Positions 46,245-55,676 of a stretch of DNA of 64,000 nt are shown in pieces (the first letter of the stretch is position 1; the number at the start of each line of letters is the position of its first letter). The notes beneath the pieces are model-generated. The model ran no database searches, was not told the DNA's origin, and was given only the letters and a program-made list of their open reading frames with translations. The translations under genes and the position numbers were made by a program. Source of the stretch: Bowmanella pacifica (lineage in GTDB: Bacteria > Pseudomonadota > Gammaproteobacteria > Enterobacterales > Alteromonadaceae); the NCBI RefSeq assembly GCF_014645355.1, contig NZ_BMLS01000001.1, forward strand, positions 1,364,001-1,428,000. The letters run 5' to 3'.

Positions 46245-47555
46245 ATGAGTCAAACCACTTACAATGAGGAAAGGTTGCTGTTTTGTAACGAAGACGAAGC
46301 TGTGCAAACCGGCCAGAATGACAAAACGCCCTGGAAAGTGTTGATCGTTGATGATGACGATGAAGTCCACATACTGACACGATTAGTGTTGCGAGATTTG
46401 GTCTTCGAACAGCGACCGCTACTATTATTGAGCGCTAAAAGTGCAGCCGAAGCACGCAAAGTACTCACCAAAGAGCAGGATATTGCCTTGGTGTTGTTGG
46501 ATGTGGTGATGGAGTCTGATGATGCTGGCTTACAGTTGGTTAAGTTTATACGGCGTGACCTCAGAAATGATGATGTGCGCATTATTTTGCGCACGGGCCA
46601 ACCTGGTCATGCGCCAGAACAGCAAGTTATCCTGCAATACGATATTAACGATTATAAAGAGAAGACTGAGCTGACCGTTCAGAAGTTATTTACCGCGGTA
46701 ATTGCTTCCCTTCGTACTTACATGTACATCGAAAAAGTAACTCAGTTGAACCAGCAGCTTGAGCAAAAAGTGACCTTTCGGACTCAGGAACTTGAACAGG
46801 CCAACGCTAAGTTGGAGCAATCCCTAAAGATTTTGCAAGATGGAGAGAAGGCGGGGAGGCAGGTTCAGTTTAAGTTGCTGCCAGACAAGGAACTCACCAT
46901 AGAGCGGGTAAGTTTTTCGCATTTATTGATGCCGTCAGAAATTATGAGCGGTGACTTTGTTGATTATTTTGCCGTTAATGAGCGTTATATGGGGTTTTAC
47001 CTCGCTGATGTGGCGGGACATGGTGTGTCTTCGGCCTTTGTTACGATTTATCTCAAACGCTTTATAACAACTCTGCAAGAACAATATCGCCGTGGTGAAC
47101 AAAGCGCTTTGTTAGATCCCGCTGCCGTGCTTTCAATGTTGAATCAAGCATTAATCGCTGATGATATTGGTAAGCATATCGCGATCTTTTACGCTGTGAT
47201 TGATTTGCAATCTAACCAACTTTGCTACGCCAATGCAGGTATATTCCCATGGCCAGTGCTAATTCAAAATGGTCAGGCACAGTTGATAGAGACAAAAGGC
47301 ACACCCGTGGGGTTATTTGATTTTACCCAGTATCAGACAAGCTACTGTCCGTTGGCCGACAAATTCAGGCTCTATATATGTTCTGACGGTATACTCGACA
47401 TACTACAAGAGGTTAGCCTGGAGGAAAAAATGCATAGTTTAATAGCCTGTTTGCAGCATGCACCCGATGATATGCAAGGCTTAGCCGAGCATTTAAGTAT
47501 CAGGTCATCAAGCCATTTGTCTGACGATTTGACGGTATTAAGTGTGTTTCGTTAA
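46245..47555 (+). CDS. Response regulator with PP2C/SpoIIE phosphatase output
   Basis: A 436-residue protein. The receiver domain (about 30-150) has VLIVDDDDEVH and the phosphoacceptor in ALVLLDVVMES. A coiled coil follows (VTQLNQQLEQKVTFRTQELE), and the C-terminal PPM domain has MSGDFVDYF, YLADVAGHGVSSAF, CYANAGIFPW and a final SDDLTVLSVF. This is the RsbU/HsbR-like layout: a phosphorylated receiver switches a phosphatase that acts on a STAS protein. ATG 46245 is chosen because the conserved sequence begins shortly after it. The STAS partner is encoded 23 nt downstream. There is no histidine-kinase-like anti-sigma domain. Confidence 0.85.
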   Translation: MSQTTYNEERLLFCNEDEAVQTGQNDKTPWKVLIVDDDDEVHILTRLVLRDLVFEQRPLLLLSAKSAAEARKVLTKEQDIALVLLDVVMESDDAGLQLVKFIRRDLRNDDVRIILRTGQPGHAPEQQVILQYDINDYKEKTELTVQKLFTAVIASLRTYMYIEKVTQLNQQLEQKVTFRTQELEQANAKLEQSLKILQDGEKAGRQVQFKLLPDKELTIERVSFSHLLMPSEIMSGDFVDYFAVNERYMGFYLADVAGHGVSSAFVTIYLKRFITTLQEQYRRGEQSALLDPAAVLSMLNQALIADDIGKHIAIFYAVIDLQSNQLCYANAGIFPWPVLIQNGQAQLIETKGTPVGLFDFTQYQTSYCPLADKFRLYICSDGILDILQEVSLEEKMHSLIACLQHAPDDMQGLAEHLSIRSSSHLSDDLTVLSVFR

Positions 47556-47578
47556 GCAAAACTTGATTCGGAGGTTTT

Positions 47579-48067
47579 ATGAGGGACGAACAGGTTTTTT
47601 TTGCTAATCATGCGGGATTATGTGTGTTTAAGTTTGTTGGTGAGCTGAGACATACTTCGGTAGAGGGCATGGACGGATTTATCCGTCATTTATTTACACA
47701 TTCCACATGTTCGCGAGTCGCCGCTGACCTAACGGAAACTGAGTATATGGACAGTACCTGCCTGGGACTACTTGCGATGCTAGCCAGGGTCAGCATTAGC
47801 CATAACAAAGGCAAACCAAGCTTGTTCTGTACAAATGCCAATATGTTGCTGTTGCTGAAAAGCATGTGCTTAGATCAGGTTTTTCATTTTGTAGAAGCTC
47901 GCATCGAAGATGTGCCGATGCGCGGAGTGAGTGAAGCGGCAAATCCTGATGCACAGGCTGAGATGATTTATCAGGCGCACAAGGAGTTGAGCGCGCTGAG
48001 TGAAGAAAATAGAAAATTGTTTCAGCCAGTAGTTGAGTTGATGGAGAAGGAGCGGGAAGGTAAGTAA
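47579..48067 (+). CDS. STAS-domain anti-sigma factor antagonist-like protein
   Basis: A 162-residue protein whose first 110 residues form a STAS domain with the phosphorylatable serine in MDSTCLGLLAML. A helical tail (AQAEMIYQAHKELSALSEEN) extends beyond the usual antagonist length of about 105. SD GGAGG (47570-47574) precedes ATG 47579. It should be dephosphorylated by the upstream phosphatase and then bind a partner such as an anti-sigma kinase or another effector, which is not encoded here. Confidence 0.8.
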   Translation: MRDEQVFFANHAGLCVFKFVGELRHTSVEGMDGFIRHLFTHSTCSRVAADLTETEYMDSTCLGLLAMLARVSISHNKGKPSLFCTNANMLLLLKSMCLDQVFHFVEARIEDVPMRGVSEAANPDAQAEMIYQAHKELSALSEENRKLFQPVVELMEKEREGK

Positions 48068-48081
48068 TTGCTACTTCGCCG

Positions 48082-48125
48082 GACAGCATAAGCCTGGCCC
48101 CAGGCATTAAGCTGTCAGTTCGTTT
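48082..48125 (+). terminator. Hairpin between convergent STAS and TetR genes
   Basis: A nested inverted repeat: GACAGC (48082-48087) with GCTGTC (48111-48116), inside it GCCTGG (48092-48097) with CCAGGC (48100-48105). On the plus strand a T run (48121-48125) follows. It probably ends the STAS transcript, overlapping the last codons of the TetR gene. Confidence 0.45.
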
Positions 48126-48679
48126 TTAAGTAATCTTTCTATGGTCAGACGGGCCTGATGCGGTGTTGAAGGGCCTTCCGCTAACATATCTGCTACGGCT
48201 TCCAAAGCGCCGTAAATTGCCGCTAGTCTAACCTTATCCAAGGCAATGGACGGTGAAATAAAAGGCTTAAAAACGCTGATCAAAGCCTGACAAAAAAAGT
48301 GGCGAATTTCGCGATGAATATCACGATATTCAGGGTAGGCCATCAAGGCAAAAATCACTTCGTTGTATTCACGCCCATTCTGTTCAAGACAATCTAAATA
48401 GGCATCGGTGAATAGGGTAACAGCTTGTTCAAAGTTAGTAGCTTGTTGCTGTATTTTTATATTCATGGCATCCACAAATCGCTTATCACAACGTTTGTAT
48501 AGGGCATGAAGTAAACTTTGTCGGCTTGCAAAGTGTTTGTAGGTAATAGGCTTAGTTACACCAGCCTGGTGGGCTAATGTGATGAGTGTCAGGGCTTCCG
48601 TGCCCTTTTCTCGTATGATTTTTGCCGCCACATCCAACAGTTGTTCGTGGCGGGCTTCCTTAGTCAATCGAGACGTCAA
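48107..48679 (-). CDS. TetR-family transcriptional regulator
   Basis: A 190-residue TetR repressor. The N-terminal helix-turn-helix reads LITLAHQAGVTKPITYKHFASRQSLL with the preceding LLDVAAKIIREKGTEALT; the rest is a helical ligand-binding domain. It follows the AhpD-like gene by 13 nt on the same transcript, whose promoter carries repeated GTTACC elements, so negative autoregulation is likely. The ligand cannot be predicted. Confidence 0.88.
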   Translation of the reverse strand: MTSRLTKEARHEQLLDVAAKIIREKGTEALTLITLAHQAGVTKPITYKHFASRQSLLHALYKRCDKRFVDAMNIKIQQQATNFEQAVTLFTDAYLDCLEQNGREYNEVIFALMAYPEYRDIHREIRHFFCQALISVFKPFISPSIALDKVRLAAIYGALEAVADMLAEGPSTPHQARLTIERLLKNELTA

Positions 48680-48692
48680 ATGGGATCTCCGT

Positions 48693-49238
48693 TTAGTATT
48701 CAGCTATCGCAACTTTTGGAAAATCAATTTTCGTTTGCACTATGTTGTTAACCCAGTTGCTAAAGGTGTTCAATGTAACCCAGGCGGCAATTTGAATGAG
48801 TTGTTGTTCTGATAATCCTGCTTCGTATGCGGCTTTTTTATCCTGCGTATCCAGATGGCCCTGTTTCTCCATCATTTGCTCAACCAATGTGAGTATTGCC
48901 TGTTCTTGCGCTGAATCTGCCTTGCCTAATTGCGCCTGTTGACAGGCTTCGGCACTGATTCCAGCGCGCTTAGCGGAAAAAGTGTGTCCACTTACACAGT
49001 AATGGCATCCATTGTAGTTAGCAACTTTGAGTGCTATCAGTTCACGTTGGCGTTCATTAAGTGCTCCGTGGGTTTCTACGGCTGTTACAAAATCAAGATA
49101 GCCGCGCAGTGAGCCTCCATCAATGCCCAGTGCAGCAAAGAAGTTGGGTACCATCCCATATTGTTCTTTGAAGCCTTTTAAAATGGGGGCTGCAAGGTCG
49201 TCTGCTGTCTCAATAGTTGCCAGGTTAAGTTCAAACAT
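48693..49238 (-). CDS. AhpD-like carboxymuconolactone decarboxylase-family protein
   Basis: A 181-residue protein of the AhpD/CMD fold. ALNERQRELIALKVANYNGCHYCVSGH contains the redox CxxC-type pair (CHYC) and the following histidine of the peroxidase-like subgroup. It may act in peroxide or electrophile detoxification; the true substrate is unknown. It is first in a two-gene operon with a TetR repressor, behind a near-consensus promoter. Confidence 0.85.
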   Translation of the reverse strand: MFELNLATIETADDLAAPILKGFKEQYGMVPNFFAALGIDGGSLRGYLDFVTAVETHGALNERQRELIALKVANYNGCHYCVSGHTFSAKRAGISAEACQQAQLGKADSAQEQAILTLVEQMMEKQGHLDTQDKKAAYEAGLSEQQLIQIAAWVTLNTFSNWVNNIVQTKIDFPKVAIAEY

Positions 49239-49337
49239 TTTAGATGCTCCAGTAGATGGGGTGAGCGTTGAATAAGGTTGGATACACTGAGCCGGAGGGA
49301 GTAGAACCGGTTCAGCTCATAGACGTTTATATGTCAT

Positions 49338-49389
49338 GTTACCAAAGGTAACTTGAGGGGTAGTATACTAATGGTAACTTTGTTGTCAA
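49338..49389 (-). promoter_or_regulatory. Promoter and probable TetR operator of the AhpD-like operon
   Basis: On the minus strand a perfect -35 TTGACA (49389-49384) and -10 TATACT (49367-49362) are 16 nt apart. GTTACC occurs in the spacer (49378-49373), and the perfect palindrome GTTACC-AAA-GGTAAC lies just downstream of the -10 (49338-49352). AAGTTACC is thus repeated on both sides of the -10. This is a typical layout for repression by the downstream-encoded TetR protein (binding is inferred). Confidence 0.75.
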
Positions 49390-49403
49390 CAGAGATCCCA
49401 AAC

Positions 49404-49430
49404 CAATGAGCACAGCTGATGTGCTCATTG
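49404..49430 (-). terminator. Terminator-like hairpin after mnmE
   Basis: A perfect 10-bp stem CAATGAGCAC (49404-49413) and GTGCTCATTG (49421-49430) with a 7-nt loop lies 20 bp past the mnmE stop on the minus strand. The following bases are only moderately T-rich. Confidence 0.5.
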
Positions 49431-49450
49431 CATGAATTGAAGAAAGGGGG

Positions 49451-50815
49451 TTATTTACCTATACAGAAAGAGCTGAAGATGCGTCCTAATAGATCATCTG
49501 AGCTAAATTCACCGGTGATTTCGTTCAGGTGTTGCTGCACTAAACGGAGTTCTTCAGCCAAGAGTTCACCAGCCATACAACTAACGAGCTGCTCGAAACC
49601 TATATCAAGATGTTCAGCGGCTTTTTCCAGTGCATCCAAATGACGTCGTCGGGCGATAAACTGTCCTTCAGTGCTGGCTTCAAAGCCCATGCAGTCCTTC
49701 AGATGTTGCGCGAGTAAGTCTATTCCTTTTGCCTGACTGGCACTGAGGCGAATTAAGGTATTGCTTTGGTTTTCTATTTTTTCAACGGCTTCGCCTGATA
49801 AGTCCACCTTATTGCGGATTAAGGTCACTTTTGTGCCTTTGGGCAGCCGTTCGATAAAGTCAGGCCAAATGACCTTAGGATCGGTTTCGCTGGTTTTAGT
49901 GCTGTCGACCATCATTAGCACCCGGTCGGCCTGAGCAATTTCCTGCCAGGCGCGCTGAATACCGATCTGCTCTACTTTGTCGTCGCTGTCCCGTAGACCA
50001 GCAGTATCGATAATATGCAAAGGCATACCATCGATATGTATATGCTCTTTTAAAACGTCACGGGTGGTGCCGGCAATATCGGTAACAATTGCGGCTTCCC
50101 GGCCGGCTAAGGCGTTCAGCAGACTGGATTTTCCAGAATTGGGGCGGCCGGCGATAACCACCCGCATACCTTCCCGTAGTATGCTTCCCTGGTGAGCTTG
50201 CGCGCGTATCGTTTGCAGTTGCTGAATGATGTCTTGCAGGTCACTTTGCACCTTACCATCTGACAAAAAGTCGACTTCCTCATCAGGAAAATCAATGGCA
50301 GCCTCTACATAGATTCGCAAATGAATTACCTGTTCAACCAAATGATGAACCTGCTTGGAAAACTCCCCTTGCAAAGAGCGGACGGCGGAAAGGGCGGCTT
50401 GTTCTGAACTGGCATCAATCAAATCCGCTATGGCTTCGGCCTGGGCGAGATCCATCTTGTCATTCAGAAAAGCACGCTCACTGAACTCCCCTGGTCGAGC
50501 TATTTGCACGCCATCTACGGCCAGAATGTGGCGAATAAGCATGTCCATAACTACCTGACCACCGTGTCCCTGAAGTTCCAGTATGTCTTCACCGGTAAAG
50601 GAATTCGGGGCTTTAAAAAACAAGGCTATACCCTGATCGAGCGGGTTTCCCTGTTCATCATAAAACGGCAGATATTCGGCTAGTCGAGGCTTGGGAACCT
50701 TGCCCAGTAAGCGCTGTGCGACTTGCTGGGCCTGTTCACCAGACACTCTGATAATGCCAACACTACCCCGCCCAGGGGCGGTAGCCTGGGCAACAATGGT
50801 CGGTTGTTTGGTCAT
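49451..50815 (-). CDS. mnmE: tRNA modification GTPase MnmE (TrmE)
   Basis: A 454-residue GTPase. The N-terminal formyl-THF-binding domain has [20 protein letters not shown]; the G domain has [30 protein letters not shown] and RNKVDL; the C-terminus ends with the catalytic FCIGK motif. It acts with MnmG at the tRNA wobble uridine. ATG 50815 ([10 protein letters not shown]) is chosen; the open frame extends 39 codons upstream over yajQ. It starts 4 nt after yajQ. Confidence 0.97.
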   Translation of the reverse strand: MTKQPTIVAQATAPGRGSVGIIRVSGEQAQQVAQRLLGKVPKPRLAEYLPFYDEQGNPLDQGIALFFKAPNSFTGEDILELQGHGGQVVMDMLIRHILAVDGVQIARPGEFSERAFLNDKMDLAQAEAIADLIDASSEQAALSAVRSLQGEFSKQVHHLVEQVIHLRIYVEAAIDFPDEEVDFLSDGKVQSDLQDIIQQLQTIRAQAHQGSILREGMRVVIAGRPNSGKSSLLNALAGREAAIVTDIAGTTRDVLKEHIHIDGMPLHIIDTAGLRDSDDKVEQIGIQRAWQEIAQADRVLMMVDSTKTSETDPKVIWPDFIERLPKGTKVTLIRNKVDLSGEAVEKIENQSNTLIRLSASQAKGIDLLAQHLKDCMGFEASTEGQFIARRRHLDALEKAAEHLDIGFEQLVSCMAGELLAEELRLVQQHLNEITGEFSSDDLLGRIFSSFCIGK

Positions 50816-50819
50816 GTAA

Positions 50820-51302
50820 TTAATCGCGGAAGTTAGTGAACTGGAATGGTTGACCAAGATCAGCAGCTTTAACCAGTGCAATAGCTTCTTGCAGGTCGTC
50901 TCGTTTCTTGCCGGTGACGCGAACCTGGTCACCTTGAATGGAGCTTTGTACCTTAACCTTGCTTTCTTTGATCAGCTTGCTGATCTTTTTCGCCATGTCT
51001 TGCTCAATACCCTGGCGAAATACCAATATCTGCTTGTGGGTTTTACCGCTGCGCTCGATACCTTTTTGCTCTATGCAGGCAGTACTTACACCGCGTTTGG
51101 CACATTTAGAACGCAGAATTTCCTGCATTTGTTGAAGCTGGAACTCCGCTTCCGCAACCAGTGTTACCTGATTCTCTTTTTGTTCAAAACTGGCTTCAAT
51201 GCCGCGAAAATCAAATCGTGTATCCAGTTCGCGAATGGCGTTGTCTACAGCGTTTTTCACTTCAACCAGATCAACTTCAGAGACAATGTCAAAAGATGGC
51301 AT
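50820..51302 (-). CDS. yajQ: YajQ-family nucleotide-binding protein
   Basis: A 160-residue YajQ protein: [20 protein letters not shown] start, RFDFRG, and the [25 protein letters not shown] end match the family exactly. Homologues bind c-di-GMP or act as host-factor-like regulators; the role here is not clear. It lies between yidC and mnmE, which are often adjacent in relatives. Confidence 0.95.
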   Translation of the reverse strand: MPSFDIVSEVDLVEVKNAVDNAIRELDTRFDFRGIEASFEQKENQVTLVAEAEFQLQQMQEILRSKCAKRGVSTACIEQKGIERSGKTHKQILVFRQGIEQDMAKKISKLIKESKVKVQSSIQGDQVRVTGKKRDDLQEAIALVKAADLGQPFQFTNFRD

Positions 51303-51349
51303 GTCGATTCCTCTAGGGTGATGAATAGGGGTATTTTACCCAACAGCTA

Positions 51350-51374
51350 AAGAAAAGGCCCGTTAAACGGGCCT
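51350..51374 (-). terminator. Terminator of the rpmH-rnpA-yidD-yidC operon
   Basis: A GC-rich stem AGGCCCGT (51356-51363) and ACGGGCCT (51367-51374), followed on the minus strand by TTTTCTTT, lies 13 bp after the yidC stop and separates this operon from yajQ-mnmE. Confidence 0.88.
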
Positions 51375-51386
51375 CTGAATTTGTGT

Positions 51387-53018
51387 TTAGTGGGCTTTGA
51401 TGCCGCGTTTTTCCATGGATGCGTAAATCATCTTAGCCTGAATAAGGGTGATCACGTTGCTTATCAACCAGTACAGTACCAGACCAGCAGGGAACCACAG
51501 GAAGAACACACTCATCATGACCGGCATCCATTGCATAATCTTTTGCTGCATCGGATCCTGAATGGTCATAGGCTGCAGTTTCTGTAACAGGAACATACTG
51601 GCACCTGTTAGCACTGGTAGCACAAAGTAAGGGTCTTTAACCGACAAGTCGGTAATCCACAGGAAGAAGTCAGCATGACGTAGCTCAACACTTTCCAGGA
51701 ATACCCAGTACAGAGCCAGGAAGATAGGCATTTGTAGTAGGAGAGGGAAACAGCCACCCATGGGATTAACTTTTTCCTTCTTATACATCTCCATCATGGC
51801 CTGAGACATCTTCTGACGGTCTTCGCCGTACCGCTCTTTGAGCGCTTGCATTTTCGGTTGTAAGGCACGCAGTTTTGCCATGGATTCGTACTGGGCTTTG
51901 GTCAGTGGATACATCGCACCTTTAACTATTATGGTGATGATGATAATTGCCAGACCCCAGTTGCCTACCAGGCCGTGGATAAATTGCAGCAACCAGAATA
52001 AGGGCTGCGAGAGCCACCACAGAATGCCGTAATCTACGGTTAGGTCGAGACCCCTGGCAAGCTGTACCAGGTCGTCTTGATCTTTGGGACCGGTATATAA
52101 TGTGCTGCCAAGCTGAAGTGTTTCACCAGGGGCAACGGACTTCAGGCTGCCTTTAAAACCTATGCTGGCATACTCATTGTTCAAAATACGGCTATACAGG
52201 GTATTTTGTTCATCTTGTGGTGGAACCCAGGCCGATACGAAATAATGTTGAAGCATGGCAACCCAGCCGCCCTGCGTATTTTCATTCAGCTTCTCGTCTT
52301 CGATATCGTCAAAGGCATGCTTTTCATAGCGTTCTTCAGCAGTTGAATAGGCTGCACCACGGTAGGTCGGCATAAACATGCTGCTTTCCGGTCCCGCCAG
52401 TGATTGCTTTAACTGTGCATATTGTTGCACATGAATAGTTGATCCAGAGTTGTTCTGAACACTGTATTCAACCCGTAGGTCATGCTTACCTTTAGAGAAA
52501 ATAAACGTTTTGGTAATCAGAACGCCATTGGCGCTTTGATAGGTAAGGGGGACGCTAAGACTATCTTCACTCAACTGATATTCGGTAGCTTGTGCCGTAT
52601 AGACTGGCCGTCCTTTAGATGACGAATCAGGGCCATCGGGACCTATCAAACCACTTTGTGCAATGTATTGATGTCCTGGGTCAGATGCCAGTAAGGTAAA
52701 GCTCTCACTTGAACCTTGTGTAACTGGAAAATCCACCAGTTTGGCTGAGACTACATCGCCACCTTGTGTGTTTATTTGCACATCCAGGCTATCAGTCAAG
52801 ACGTGGATTAACTTGCCCTGAGTTTCGACTGATGCGGTTAGATGCTGGGTATCAGCAACGGGAACATCATCCGACACCGGACTACTTACGTTAGCGGTAC
52901 TGTCAGCAACCTCGGCGGTTTGAACTGGCGGTTGGCCATAATCCAGTTGCCACTGTTGCCACAATAAAAAGCTGACCAAGGCCAGGCCAATGAGAAGAAA
53001 GCTTCTTTGGGATTCCAT
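51387..53018 (-). CDS. yidC: Membrane protein insertase YidC
   Basis: A 543-residue Oxa1/YidC insertase: first helix SFLLIGLALVSFLLW, a large periplasmic beta domain (about 60-340), then five helices with PLTKAQYESMAKLRALQPKM, MGGCFPLLLQMPIFLALYWV and MQWMPVMMSVFFLWFPAGLVLYW. It inserts inner-membrane proteins, including F0 c subunits, with or without SecYEG. Confidence 0.97.
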   Translation of the reverse strand: MESQRSFLLIGLALVSFLLWQQWQLDYGQPPVQTAEVADSTANVSSPVSDDVPVADTQHLTASVETQGKLIHVLTDSLDVQINTQGGDVVSAKLVDFPVTQGSSESFTLLASDPGHQYIAQSGLIGPDGPDSSSKGRPVYTAQATEYQLSEDSLSVPLTYQSANGVLITKTFIFSKGKHDLRVEYSVQNNSGSTIHVQQYAQLKQSLAGPESSMFMPTYRGAAYSTAEERYEKHAFDDIEDEKLNENTQGGWVAMLQHYFVSAWVPPQDEQNTLYSRILNNEYASIGFKGSLKSVAPGETLQLGSTLYTGPKDQDDLVQLARGLDLTVDYGILWWLSQPLFWLLQFIHGLVGNWGLAIIIITIIVKGAMYPLTKAQYESMAKLRALQPKMQALKERYGEDRQKMSQAMMEMYKKEKVNPMGGCFPLLLQMPIFLALYWVFLESVELRHADFFLWITDLSVKDPYFVLPVLTGASMFLLQKLQPMTIQDPMQQKIMQWMPVMMSVFFLWFPAGLVLYWLISNVITLIQAKMIYASMEKRGIKAH

Positions 53019-53035
53019 AACTGACTACTTTTATC

Positions 53036-53275
53036 TTATGTTTTCGGTGGGACGGGATCGTCTCCCCCCGGATGTAAAGGGTGGCATTTTAATATGCGTT
53101 TGATGCTTAACCAACAACCAATCACTACACCATGGCTTTTAATTGCTCCGGCAGCATATTCCGAACAAGTCGGGTTGAATCGACACCTCGGTCCCAAAAG
53201 CGGTGAAATCCACCTTTGGTAAAGTCGAATTAGCCAGATACTGGCTGATTGCAACGCTGTTTGAGCTTTTTCCAT
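53036..53275 (-). CDS. yidD: Membrane protein insertion efficiency factor YidD
   Basis: A 79-residue YidD with [49 protein letters not shown], including the conserved cysteines. It assists YidC-dependent insertion. The ATG at 53275 overlaps the rnpA 3' end by 46 nt, as is common for this pair. Confidence 0.95.
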   Translation of the reverse strand: MEKAQTALQSASIWLIRLYQRWISPLLGPRCRFNPTCSEYAAGAIKSHGVVIGCWLSIKRILKCHPLHPGGDDPVPPKT

Positions 53276-53598
53276 AACCTACTCAAGAGTTCATACAACT
53301 GTTGATTGGTCAATTGATCCAACCCGGACTTGCCGACTAACACTATATCAGCACAAGGCAGATCATGTTGGTTTAGTCGAAAACTTTCTCGAATTACGCG
53401 TTTTAGGCGATTTCGGTCGTGGGCTTTTTTGACTCGTTTTTTAGCGAGTGTAATACCTAATCTGGGATGGGATAAGCCATTAAGTCTGGCGAGAGCAGTT
53501 AATTGCGGAGATACAGCGGGCGTTGCTTGCTGGAATACATTCTCGAAATGGGTGGGAGTAAGTAACCTTAACTCCCGAGAAAATTGATTTTCACCCAC
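53230..53598 (-). CDS. rnpA: Ribonuclease P protein component
   Basis: A 122-residue basic protein: [48 protein letters not shown] contain the RNR RNA-binding motif. It is the protein cofactor of RNase P, which matures tRNA 5' ends. The start is GTG 53598. The gene lies 14 nt after rpmH. Confidence 0.95.
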   Translation of the reverse strand: MGENQFSRELRLLTPTHFENVFQQATPAVSPQLTALARLNGLSHPRLGITLAKKRVKKAHDRNRLKRVIRESFRLNQHDLPCADIVLVGKSGLDQLTNQQLYELLSRLWKKLKQRCNQPVSG

Positions 53599-53612
53599 TT
53601 CGATAAATGCAA

Positions 53613-53747
53613 TTAGGCTGATAAACGAGCACGGCCTTTTGCACGACGACTAGCTAGAACCTTGCGGCCATTTTTTGTCGCCATGCGGGCACGAAAACCG
53701 TGTGAACGTTTACGCTTTAAATTACTTGGTTGAAATGTTCTTTTCAT
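53613..53747 (-). CDS. rpmH: 50S ribosomal protein L34
   Basis: A 44-residue protein beginning [19 protein letters not shown] and ending KGRARLSA, a textbook L34 that differs from Escherichia coli at few positions. First gene of the rpmH-rnpA-yidD-yidC operon, divergent from dnaA. Confidence 0.98.
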   Translation of the reverse strand: MKRTFQPSNLKRKRSHGFRARMATKNGRKVLASRRAKGRARLSA

Positions 53748-53817
53748 AACCTAGTCCGCCGCTTCAATAACTGATGTTGACACTTCAAGCACGGGGTTGT
53801 GCTCAAAAGGACGCCGA

Positions 53818-53846
53818 ATTTTAGAGATCTATACGGGGCATGTCAA
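53818..53846 (-). promoter_or_regulatory. Strong sigma70 promoter of the rpmH operon
   Basis: On the minus strand TTGACA (53846-53841) and TAAAAT (53823-53818) are separated by exactly 17 nt, some 70 bp upstream of rpmH. This is a near-consensus promoter suited to a ribosomal protein gene. Confidence 0.85.
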
Positions 53847-54271
53847 TGTAATTTGCAGCCTGCTGTCGCTTTTGTATACCTGTCTTTATGCTGATGTGTT
53901 AATAACCTGAGTGATTCTCGTTGGTTTATCCACAGAAAAGCGACATCTTCTGACTATATACTTAATAAATTGCGGGCTTTTTATTCACTTATTGCTTTTT
54001 GATATATACGGGAGACGATATGTCGATATTATTTTTAATGAAAATAATATCTTTAAAAACAGTAGGGTAGGTCGTTTTTTTCAAGAGGAAGCGAATAGGG
54101 TTAAGATCGATCTTGAACATGTGGATAAATTTAAGCAATAATTCACAGCCTTAGTCAAAGCAGGTCAGTTCACCTTACACATGATAAAGGTGTTCGTTTT
54201 CTGTTCGCATTTATCAGTTTCGTCTTATTGAGCTGGCGACTTCCATCGGTTCCGGCAGGAGTGCCTTATTA
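53847..54271. promoter_or_regulatory. dnaA upstream regulatory region with two DnaA boxes
   Basis: A gene-free stretch between the divergent rpmH promoter and dnaA. It has perfect DnaA boxes TTATCCACA at 53926-53934 (plus) and 54120-54128 (minus), which fit autoregulation of dnaA. A possible promoter places TTGAAC (54113-54118) at the edge of the second box, but no good -10 follows, so the dnaA promoter is not assigned. A 76-codon frame at 53911-54141 is considered chance. Confidence 0.7.
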
Positions 54272-55657
54272 ATGTCATTATGGGAAGAATGTCTCAGGCG
54301 GTTACAGCAGGAGTTGCCAACCCAGCAATTCAGCATGTGGATTCGTCCGCTTCAAGCCCACTACGACAATTCAACGCTAACTTTATTTGCCCCTAATCGT
54401 TTTGTTCTTGATTGGGTACGTGACAAGTATATTTCGCGAATATCTGAGTTGTTTGAAGAGATCTGTGCGCCTGACAAGGCGCCTGCACTGCATTTTGATG
54501 TGGGAGTTGCTAATACTGTTCCAAGTGTTTCTGCACCTATGCAGTCTGTTGCTGCGCCAGTCAGCACATTCTCTGCACCTCCCCCTATAGCTCAACCTCC
54601 CGCTAGTGGGATGCCTCAGCAAGTCAGGGTAGAGCACAAGAGTAATATCAACTTAACTTATACCTTTGATAATTTTGTTGAGGGTAAGTCAAACCAGTTA
54701 GCCAGAGCGGCGGCCAGTCAGGTCGCTGACAACCCAGGTGGTGCATACAACCCGTTATTTATATATGGTGGAACGGGTTTAGGTAAGACTCACCTTCTGC
54801 ACGCAGTAGGCAACGGACTGATGGCAAAGAACAAAGATGCCAAAGTTGTTTACATGCACTCCGAGCGTTTTGTTCAGGACATGGTTAAGGCGTTGCAGAA
54901 TAACGCGATAGAAGAGTTTAAGCGTTATTATCGGTCTGTAGATGCATTACTCATCGATGATATTCAGTTTTTCGCTAAGAAGGACCGCTCACAGGAAGAG
55001 TTTTTCCATACCTTTAATGCGTTATTAGAAGGTAATCAGCAAATTATCCTGACTTCAGATCGATACCCCAAAGAAATCGATGGGGTTGAGGATCGTTTGA
55101 AGTCTCGTTTTGGCTGGGGATTAACTATAGCCATCGAACCGCCGGAGCTTGAAACTCGTGTGGCGATATTGATGAGAAAGGCAGTAGAAAATCGGATTCA
55201 TTTACCTGATGAAGTGGCTTTCTTTATCGCCAAACGATTACGTTCCAATGTGCGTGAATTGGAAGGCGCGTTAAATAGAGTTATCGCCAACGCTAACTTT
55301 ACTGGGCGTCCGATCACCATAGATTTTGTCCGTGAAGCGTTAAGAGATCTATTAGCCTTACAGGAAAAACTGGTTACTATAGATAACATTCAGAAAACGG
55401 TTGCCGAATATTACAAAATTAAGGTGGCCGATATCCTCTCCAAACGGAGAAGTCGCAGCGTAGCCAGGCCACGGCAAGTTGCTATGGCTTTAGCGAAAGA
55501 ATTGACTAATCACAGTTTGCCCGAGATTGGCGATGCATTTGGTGGCAGAGACCACACTACTGTGTTGCACGCTTGCCGGAAAATTGGGCAATTGCGTGAA
55601 GAGAGTCATGATATAAAAGAAGACTATCAGAATTTGATTCGAACCCTGTCGTCCTAA
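54272..55657 (+). CDS. dnaA: Chromosomal replication initiator DnaA
   Basis: A 461-residue DnaA. Domain I starts [20 protein letters not shown]; a Pro/Ala/Ser-rich domain II spans about 85-120; the AAA+ domain III has [16 protein letters not shown] and [11 protein letters not shown]; domain IV has the DnaA-box signature [15 protein letters not shown]. It binds the boxes in oriC and opens the duplex. AGGAG (54257-54261) precedes ATG 54272. Confidence 0.98.
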   Translation: MSLWEECLRRLQQELPTQQFSMWIRPLQAHYDNSTLTLFAPNRFVLDWVRDKYISRISELFEEICAPDKAPALHFDVGVANTVPSVSAPMQSVAAPVSTFSAPPPIAQPPASGMPQQVRVEHKSNINLTYTFDNFVEGKSNQLARAAASQVADNPGGAYNPLFIYGGTGLGKTHLLHAVGNGLMAKNKDAKVVYMHSERFVQDMVKALQNNAIEEFKRYYRSVDALLIDDIQFFAKKDRSQEEFFHTFNALLEGNQQIILTSDRYPKEIDGVEDRLKSRFGWGLTIAIEPPELETRVAILMRKAVENRIHLPDEVAFFIAKRLRSNVRELEGALNRVIANANFTGRPITIDFVREALRDLLALQEKLVTIDNIQKTVAEYYKIKVADILSKRRSRSVARPRQVAMALAKELTNHSLPEIGDAFGGRDHTTVLHACRKIGQLREESHDIKEDYQNLIRTLSS

Positions 55658-55676
55658 AAACTACAACGAGTCGCTC

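Noticed and set aside
49239-49337. Possible extra small gene upstream of the AhpD-like gene
   Set aside because: The stretch fits a 5' leader of the transcript from the promoter at 49362-49389; no frame with SD was seen.
53911-54141. Plus-strand frame of 76 codons upstream of dnaA
   Set aside because: It spans both DnaA boxes in AT-rich regulatory DNA, has no recognisable domain and no good SD; most likely a chance frame.
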